Shown here: one piece after another, positions 59,255 through 64,000 of the stretch
Numbering within the stretch: position 1 is the first letter of the stretch
How the letters are laid out: each line of letters opens with the position of its first letter
DNA from: Amorphoplanes friuliensis DSM 7358
Lineage (GTDB): Bacteria; Actinomycetota; Actinomycetes; Mycobacteriales; Micromonosporaceae
Assembly (NCBI RefSeq): GCF_000494755.1
Contig: NC_022657.1
Coordinates: 4,998,001-5,062,000, forward strand
Reading direction: 5' to 3'
DNA length: 64,000 nt
Translations under genes and position numbers: made by a program
Notes under the pieces: model-generated
What the model was told of the DNA's origin: nothing
The model's input: the letters and a program-made list of their open reading frames with translations, nothing else
Database searches by the model: none

Positions 59255-59351
59255 CTTGTTTCAATTCGGAATGCGCACCACACCTTGACCGCGCAGTTAT
59301 CCATGCGTTTTCATAACTGTATCAACGGTGTTACTTGTTTCATTTGTTTCA
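59255..59351 (+). promoter_or_regulatory. three CTTGTTTCA-type repeats upstream of the GH30 gene
   Basis: CTTGTTTCA occurs at 59255-59263 and 59334-59342, followed immediately by TTTGTTTCA (59343-59351), so the last two are a direct tandem repeat. They lie 40-140 bases before the GH30 start in an AT-rich promoter region that also serves the divergent catalase gene. Possible operator or spacer; unproven. Confidence 0.4.
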
Positions 59352-59398
59352 GCGGTCCCCCGTCCCCGCTCCCCCTTCTTCTTCCCCGAGGAGAACCC

Positions 59399-61219
59399 GT
59401 GAAATACGCCGTCCCCAAACGATCGGCACTAGCTGTCCTCGCCACCGCGACCACCCTGGTCGGCATCGGCGCAGCGGTCGTCGCGACCGCCTCCACCTCG
59501 GTGGCGGCCACGACCGCGAGTGTCTGGCTGACCACGCCGGACCGGAACAATCTGTTGCGCCAGCAGGCAAACGTCGTGTTCGACGGCGGCGGCAGCGGAT
59601 CGACCATCACGGTGAACCCCGCCACCACCTACCAGTCGATGGTCGGCTTCGGTGCGTCCCTGACCGACTCCGCCGCGTGGAACATCTTCAATTCGCCGCA
59701 GCGGTCGAGCATCATGAACTCGCTTTTCGGCTCGGGCGGCATCGGGCTGAGCTGGCTGCGCCAGCCGATCGGCGCCAGCGACTATTCGCGCAACTTCTAC
59801 ACCTACGACGACGGCAGTGCCGACCCCACCCTGTCGCGATTCTCGATCGCGCACGACAACGCCTACATTCTGCCGCTGGTGACACAGGCCCGGTCGCTCA
59901 ATCCGAAGTTGTCGGTCATGGCCACACCGTGGAGTGCACCGGCCTGGATGAAGACGAACAATCAGCTGATCGGTGGTTCGCTCAGCGACAGCAACATCGG
60001 CGTCTACAGCGATTACCTGGTGAAGTTCGTGCAGGCGTACCAGGCGGCCGGCGTCCCGATCCCCTATCTGAGCGTGCAGAACGAGCCGAACTTCTCACCG
60101 CCCGGTTATCCGGGCATGCTGATGTCCGCCGGGCAGCAGGTCTCCATCATCAACACCCTCGCACCCAAGCTGCGCGCGGCCGGTCTCACCACCAAGATCC
60201 TCGGGTACGACCACAACTGGGACGACACCTCGTATCCGCAGACCGTCAACAACGGCGCCGGGAGCAATGTGGCCGGCTCGGCGTGGCACTGCTACGGCGG
60301 CAACCCGGGCGGGCAGTCCGTGGTGCGTAATGCCCAGCCGTCGAAGGACATCTTCTTCACGGAGTGCTCGGGGACCGAGTCCGCCAACACCTTCGCCGAC
60401 ACCCTGTGGTGGCAGGGCCGCAACCTGGCCATCGGCACCACCCGCAACTGGGCGCGGACCGTCACGACCTGGAACATGGCCCTGAACGCCCAGCAGGGCC
60501 CGGTCATCGGCTCCTGCACCAACTGCACCGGCGTGGTCACGGTCGACGGTGGCTCGGTCACGTACAACGCGGAGTACTACGTGCTCGGGCACCTGAGCAA
60601 GTTCGTGCAGCCCGGCGCCGTCCGTGTCGACTCCACCGGCTTCGGGCAGGGCGGCATCGAGAACGTCGCCTTCCGCAACCCGGACGGTTCCGTCGCCCTC
60701 GTTGCCATCAACACCGGCGGTACGCAGAGCTTCCGCGTGGCCGCGAACGGCTCGTCCTTCGGGTACACGCTGCCGGCCGGGTCCATGGCCACGTTCACCT
60801 GGCCCGGGGGTACGAGCGGGAACCCGCCGGCCGGGCGTACCGGGGCGATCTCGGGCCTGGGTGGCAAGTGCCTCGACGTGACGAACGGGTCCACCACCAA
60901 CGGCAACCTGCCGCAGATGTGGTCGTGCTCCTCGGGGCCGAACCAGACCTGGACCCTCGGCACCGACGGAACCGTGCGCGCGCTGGGCAAGTGCCTGGAC
61001 CTCAAGGACAGCAGCACCGCGGACGGCGCCACGGTCCAGCTCTGGGACTGTTTCGGCGGGCCCAATCAGCGGTGGACCTACACCAGCGGCCGTGACCTGA
61101 TCAACGTCGCGAGCGGCAAGTGCCTGGACGTCAGGAACAACAGCACCGCCGACGGCGCCCAGTTGCAGTCCTGGGCCTGCACCGGCGCGGCGAACCAGAA
61201 GTGGACCGCACCGGCGTGA
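59399..61219 (+). CDS. secreted GH30 glycosidase with C-terminal ricin-B (CBM13) lectin
   Basis: 606 residues from GTG 59399 with GAGGAGAA upstream. Signal peptide about 1-37. The GH30 barrel has the acid/base Glu in L-S-V-Q-N-E-P (about 229) and the nucleophile Glu in I-F-F-T-E-C-S-G (about 322). W-G-F-G-A-S and W-S-A-P-A-W-M-K are also typical of glucocerebrosidase-like GH30. A ricin-B lectin domain begins near 480 and has three Q-x-W repeats (N-Q-T-W, N-Q-R-W, N-Q-K-W). It probably hydrolyses a beta-glucoside or beta-1,6-glucan. The following hairpin ends transcription. Confidence 0.9.
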   Translation: MKYAVPKRSALAVLATATTLVGIGAAVVATASTSVAATTASVWLTTPDRNNLLRQQANVVFDGGGSGSTITVNPATTYQSMVGFGASLTDSAAWNIFNSPQRSSIMNSLFGSGGIGLSWLRQPIGASDYSRNFYTYDDGSADPTLSRFSIAHDNAYILPLVTQARSLNPKLSVMATPWSAPAWMKTNNQLIGGSLSDSNIGVYSDYLVKFVQAYQAAGVPIPYLSVQNEPNFSPPGYPGMLMSAGQQVSIINTLAPKLRAAGLTTKILGYDHNWDDTSYPQTVNNGAGSNVAGSAWHCYGGNPGGQSVVRNAQPSKDIFFTECSGTESANTFADTLWWQGRNLAIGTTRNWARTVTTWNMALNAQQGPVIGSCTNCTGVVTVDGGSVTYNAEYYVLGHLSKFVQPGAVRVDSTGFGQGGIENVAFRNPDGSVALVAINTGGTQSFRVAANGSSFGYTLPAGSMATFTWPGGTSGNPPAGRTGAISGLGGKCLDVTNGSTTNGNLPQMWSCSSGPNQTWTLGTDGTVRALGKCLDLKDSSTADGATVQLWDCFGGPNQRWTYTSGRDLINVASGKCLDVRNNSTADGAQLQSWACTGAANQKWTAPA

Positions 61220-61231
61220 CGACCCGCGCGG

Positions 61232-61260
61232 GGCCGCCCGGGCCTGACGTCCGGGCGGCC
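61232..61260. terminator. strong bidirectional hairpin between GH30 and S1 protease
   Basis: Arms GGCCGCCCGG (61232-61241) and CCGGGCGGCC (61251-61260) are perfect reverse complements with a 9-base loop. It lies 12 bases after the GH30 stop and 7 bases past the convergent protease stop, so it likely ends both transcripts. Confidence 0.78.
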
Positions 61261-61267
61261 TCGCGTG

Positions 61268-62410
61268 TCACCGTGTGGCGGGCGTGATGCCGAAGTCGCG
61301 CCAGGCCGTGCCGTAGTCCTGGAAACCGATCCGCGCGCCGGCGACCCGGGTCGTGGTGCCCTTGGCGACCAGCTTGCCGCTCGCGGCCACCGAGTAGATC
61401 GGTCCCCCGCTGTCGCCCGGACGGGCCGCGGTCTGGCCCTCGGTCTGCTCCGCCTCGACGAGGTCCTCGCGGTCGGCGTAGTAGAAGAGCACCTTCAGGT
61501 TGCAGACCGGACGGCCGAGCTCCCGCGAGCTGCTCACGCCCGACTGGCACAGGTACTCGCCGACGAACGTCCAGCCCCAGCCCTCGACCGAGGCGGCGAC
61601 GCTGTCGGTCGGGGTGCCGACGTAGACGTAGCCGTCGACGCTGCCGGTCGGGATGAGTGCGATGTCGTGGTCCTGGTGACGGGGGCCGACGTTGCCGATG
61701 AACTCACCACGCGCGTCCTGGATCCGGTTACCCGTCTGCCCGCAGTGCGCGGCGGTCAGGATGTAGCTCGCACTGCCGTTGCGGACGCCGAAACCAGCGG
61801 TGCACGCCGCGCCGATGGAGGCGTTCACAATCGTGGCGCCACCCTTCCACGGCGCCCAGTCGTCGTCGCGGCTGACCGGCTGCAGTGCCTTCTCCTGAAC
61901 GATCGTGACCGGGACGCCGACGTCCGTCGCCGCCTTCGGCAGGGCCCGGCTGGCACCGGCGACCAGGCCGCTGCCGTCCGCCTTGAACTTGATGCTGTCG
62001 ACCGGCTGCCCGGCCCGGAGTCGCACGGCGGCGGCCCGCAGTTCGGCCATCGAGTACGCCGCCGCCCGGACCTGCACCGGGGCGTCCTGCGAAGCGTCGG
62101 CGACCACCCGTTTCATCGCGGGCGGTACGGCGCCCTTCCACCAGAGCGCCACCCGGGTGTCCTCGAGCACGATGCCCGCGTACCCGGGATAGGCGTTCCG
62201 TTCGAGCTCCCAGCGGATCTTCGTGGCCGCGGCCACCAGCGGTCGCTGCTGGGCGATGCGGGACTGGTCGAGAGTGGACAAACCGGCCACGGTCAGCTGG
62301 GGGCTGCTGTCCGCGGCGGCGTGCGCCGGACCGCCGGATGCGGCGGCGGCGGTGGTCAGGAGGGCGAGCACCAGTGAGGCCGCAGCCCGTCGTGACAACG
62401 TTGTCAGCAC
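61268..62410 (-). CDS. secreted S1 (trypsin/alpha-lytic-like) protease
   Basis: 380 residues from GTG 62410, chosen for the AAGGAG eight bases upstream. Signal peptide V-L-T-T-L-S-R-R-A-A-A-S-L-V-L-A-L-L. A pro-region of about 170 residues precedes the protease domain. The catalytic triad is complete: His in L-T-A-A-H-C, Asp in D-H-D-I-A-L-I, and Ser in P-G-D-S-G-G-P. Cysteines flank the His and Ser, as in streptogrisin-type enzymes. Convergent with the GH30 gene. Confidence 0.9.
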   Translation of the reverse strand: MLTTLSRRAAASLVLALLTTAAAASGGPAHAAADSSPQLTVAGLSTLDQSRIAQQRPLVAAATKIRWELERNAYPGYAGIVLEDTRVALWWKGAVPPAMKRVVADASQDAPVQVRAAAYSMAELRAAAVRLRAGQPVDSIKFKADGSGLVAGASRALPKAATDVGVPVTIVQEKALQPVSRDDDWAPWKGGATIVNASIGAACTAGFGVRNGSASYILTAAHCGQTGNRIQDARGEFIGNVGPRHQDHDIALIPTGSVDGYVYVGTPTDSVAASVEGWGWTFVGEYLCQSGVSSSRELGRPVCNLKVLFYYADREDLVEAEQTEGQTAARPGDSGGPIYSVAASGKLVAKGTTTRVAGARIGFQDYGTAWRDFGITPATR

Positions 62411-62522
62411 ATTGATCAACTCCTTCAGGTCGGGGATACCTCGGAGATAGATGAACGCCAATGCGTTGACTGAGGTTAACGCTTCGTAAAGAACATTTCC
62501 AGGTCTTTGACGGACGCGGGGC

Positions 62523-63326
62523 TCAGGTGTCGATCCGGTCGGTGACGGCGACCGGCAAAGTCTCGGTGAGCGTGGCGAAGGTCGCGAGCGGCAGGCGGTC
62601 GACCCGTTCGGCGCTGCCCTCCTCCAAGATCGCGCGATAGGCGAGCGACGCCGCCCGCAGCGCAGCCAGCAGCGCCGCCAGCGGATGCAGCACGAGACGC
62701 ACCCCCAGGCCGGCCAGCTCGGCGTCGGTCAGGCGCCCGTCGCCCGCCCCGGCCTCCGATCGGTTCACCACCAGGGGTACGCCCGGAAGCGCGTCCCGCA
62801 GCCGGCCGAGGTCCCGTTCGGCGATCCCCGTGGGCAGGACCGCGTCGGCGCCGGCAGCCGCGTACGCCCGGCACCGCTCGATGGTCCGATTGCCGCGAGC
62901 CTGCGCGATCACGGCGACGCCGGGAGCCTGTCTCACCAGACTGGTGACGCGGGAGGCCGACAGGCCGATGTCCTCGCCGTCGCCGAGGAACAGGCCGGAG
63001 ATGCCGGCGCGCTGATAGGCGAGAGCGGTCCACACGACGTCACCGGGCGCGTCGAAGGCGACGTCCAGGTCGGCCAGCAGGGGCACACCCTCCAGGGCGG
63101 CGCCGAGCAGGGCCGCCCGGTCGGCGATCTGCGTCGACGGGGTGAGGCCGAGGCCCGGCCGCCCGAGCATGGTCGCCGCGATCGCCTGCCCGGACAGGTG
63201 CACCGCGCGGTGTCCGGCCCGGACGGCGAGCGCGGCACTGGCGGGGTCGTGGACACCCGGCGCATGGGTGACGTGGTCGGCAGCGAGCAGCGCCCGCAGA
63301 TCAGCGGCAGTCATGGTGCTGATCAT
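62523..63326 (-). CDS. isocitrate lyase/PEP-mutase family protein, active-site motifs degenerate
   Basis: 267 residues. The fold is clear from A-L-A-V-R-A-G-H-R-A-V-H-L-S-G near 30 and V-P-L-L-A-D-L-D-V-A-F near 80, which matches the D-x-D metal strand. The active-site loop E-D-Q...P-K-x-C-G-H is replaced by G-D-G-E-D-I-G-L near 115. It may be an alternative lyase or an inactive member. A metal-binding Asp pair remains. It is divergent from the dehydrogenase at 63376. Confidence 0.75.
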   Translation of the reverse strand: MISTMTAADLRALLAADHVTHAPGVHDPASAALAVRAGHRAVHLSGQAIAATMLGRPGLGLTPSTQIADRAALLGAALEGVPLLADLDVAFDAPGDVVWTALAYQRAGISGLFLGDGEDIGLSASRVTSLVRQAPGVAVIAQARGNRTIERCRAYAAAGADAVLPTGIAERDLGRLRDALPGVPLVVNRSEAGAGDGRLTDAELAGLGVRLVLHPLAALLAALRAASLAYRAILEEGSAERVDRLPLATFATLTETLPVAVTDRIDT

Positions 63327-63375
63327 GACTGGTCCATCGGCAACTCGCGATCCGGCGGAACGGTGTTAGCGTCCG

Positions 63376-64000
63376 ATGATGACCGAGGTGAGCATGCGGG
63401 TGGCCCGTCTCCACGGCGCGGGGGACGTGCGATTGCAGGACGAGGACGTGCCGGTGCCGGCGAGCGGTACGGACCGGCTCGTCGAGGTGAGGTCGGTCGG
63501 CATCTGCGGGTCCGACCTGCACTGGTTCACCGAGGGCGGGATCGGCGACGCCGTGGTGGACCGGCCGCTCGTGCTCGGCCACGAGATGGCGGGTGTCATC
63601 CGGGGCGGGCCCGACGACGGCGTACGCGTCGCGATCGACCCGGCCATCCCGTGCGGGGTCTGCGAACCCTGCCGCGACGGCTACGGCAACCTTTGCCCGG
63701 ACGTGGTCTTCGCCGGTCACGGGGCCTGCGACGGTGGGCTGAGGCAGTTCCTGACCTGGCCCGCCGAGCGCCTGCACCCGCTGCCGGACAGCATTTCCGA
63801 CGACGACGGCGCCCTGCTCGAACCGCTCGGTGTCGCCCTGCACGCGCTGGATCTCTCCCACCTGCGGATGGCCTCGACGGTGGCGGTGGTCGGCTGCGGT
63901 CCGATCGGTCTGCTGCTGGTGCAGCTGGCCCGGCGGCACGGCGCCACGCGGGTGGTCGCCGCCGAGCCGTTGCCGCACCGGATGGCGCTCGCCGAGAAGT
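63376..64000 (+). CDS. zinc-binding alcohol/polyol dehydrogenase (MDR), truncated by window end
   Basis: 208 residues visible; the frame is open at the window end. ATG at 63376 (or 63379). The catalytic zinc residues are C and H-E (G-I-C-G-S-D-L-H and L-G-H-E-M-A-G). A structural zinc site is C-G-V-C-E-P-C-R-D-G-Y-G-N-L-C near 95. The Rossmann loop starts V-V-G-C-G-P-I-G near 178. It resembles threonine/sorbitol/idonate dehydrogenases. Divergent from the PEP-mutase-like gene across 49 bases. Confidence 0.88.
   Translation, partial: MMTEVSMRVARLHGAGDVRLQDEDVPVPASGTDRLVEVRSVGICGSDLHWFTEGGIGDAVVDRPLVLGHEMAGVIRGGPDDGVRVAIDPAIPCGVCEPCRDGYGNLCPDVVFAGHGACDGGLRQFLTWPAERLHPLPDSISDDDGALLEPLGVALHALDLSHLRMASTVAVVGCGPIGLLLVQLARRHGATRVVAAEPLPHRMALAEK

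Noticed and set aside
56429..59398. Possible long N-terminal extension of the GH30 protein (open frame back to 56429)
   Set aside because: It runs antisense through the catalase and GT2 genes; a good signal peptide, GTG and ribosome-binding site at 59399 mark the true start.
1..64000. CRISPR arrays, tRNA or rRNA genes
   Set aside because: No regularly spaced repeats, no clover-leaf sequences and no ribosomal RNA segments were noticed on reading; short tRNA genes could be missed without a covariance search.

Overview
The window is high-GC chromosomal DNA, densely packed with genes and rich in GTG starts and 4-base ATGA/GTGA overlaps. Gene content (Ku, F420/LLM-type oxidoreductases, MMPL transporter, MmyB-like XRE regulators, a type VII secretion-like cluster, DivIVA-repeat protein, secreted GH30-CBM13 enzyme) points to a filamentous actinobacterium. 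Micromonosporaceae (Actinoplanes-like) is my best guess; this is inference, not a database match.

Layout. 1-2916: hydrolase end, SnoaL-like protein and MMPL exporter. 3134-4363: a visibly AT-richer island with a DUF4160 gene followed by a DUF2442::MrcB_N fusion, a candidate stand-alone defence or toxin-antitoxin-like pair. 4865-20834: a run of small regulator/target modules (TetR, two MarR, HTH_34, PadR, MmyB), most with a clear palindromic operator beside a redox enzyme, hydrolase or transporter, ending with a CPH-type copper P1B ATPase under a CsoR-like box. 21112-25109: an orphan type VII-like operon (YbaB-like protein, WXG100-like protein, larger helical protein, and a tandem subtilisin-fold 'mycosin' whose catalytic residues are mostly lost). 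25305-29623: GAF-LuxR regulator and a class II aldolase/HAD/DhaL/DhaK operon. 30417-41664: ArsR/SRPBCC pair, PQQ-type sugar dehydrogenase lipoprotein, Ku, DivIVA-repeat protein, LLM oxidoreductase, MBL-fold hydrolase, phospholipase D, acyl-CoA oxidase, SDR.

41642-49016 is a divergent glycosyltransferase locus: four genes leftward and three rightward (the first a WcbI-domain protein), nearly all translationally coupled. 50535-53035 holds a small three-TM protein coupled by a 1-base stop/start overlap to a membrane-anchored CHAT (caspase-like) protease with a C-terminal SEC-C zinc motif. 54029-55139 is a decayed IS5-type element inserted at TA exactly where two convergent genes end. 55139-64000: STAS and HATPase sigma-control proteins, a GT2, large-subunit KatE catalase, secreted GH30-lectin enzyme, secreted S1 protease, a degenerate PEP-mutase-like protein and the start of a zinc alcohol dehydrogenase.

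The three places I would look at first are the DUF4160/DUF2442-MrcB_N island, the membrane CHAT-SEC-C pair, and the double pseudo-subtilisin in the type VII-like operon. Coordinates include stop codons; starts were chosen by eye from ribosome-binding sites, overlaps and family N-termini.
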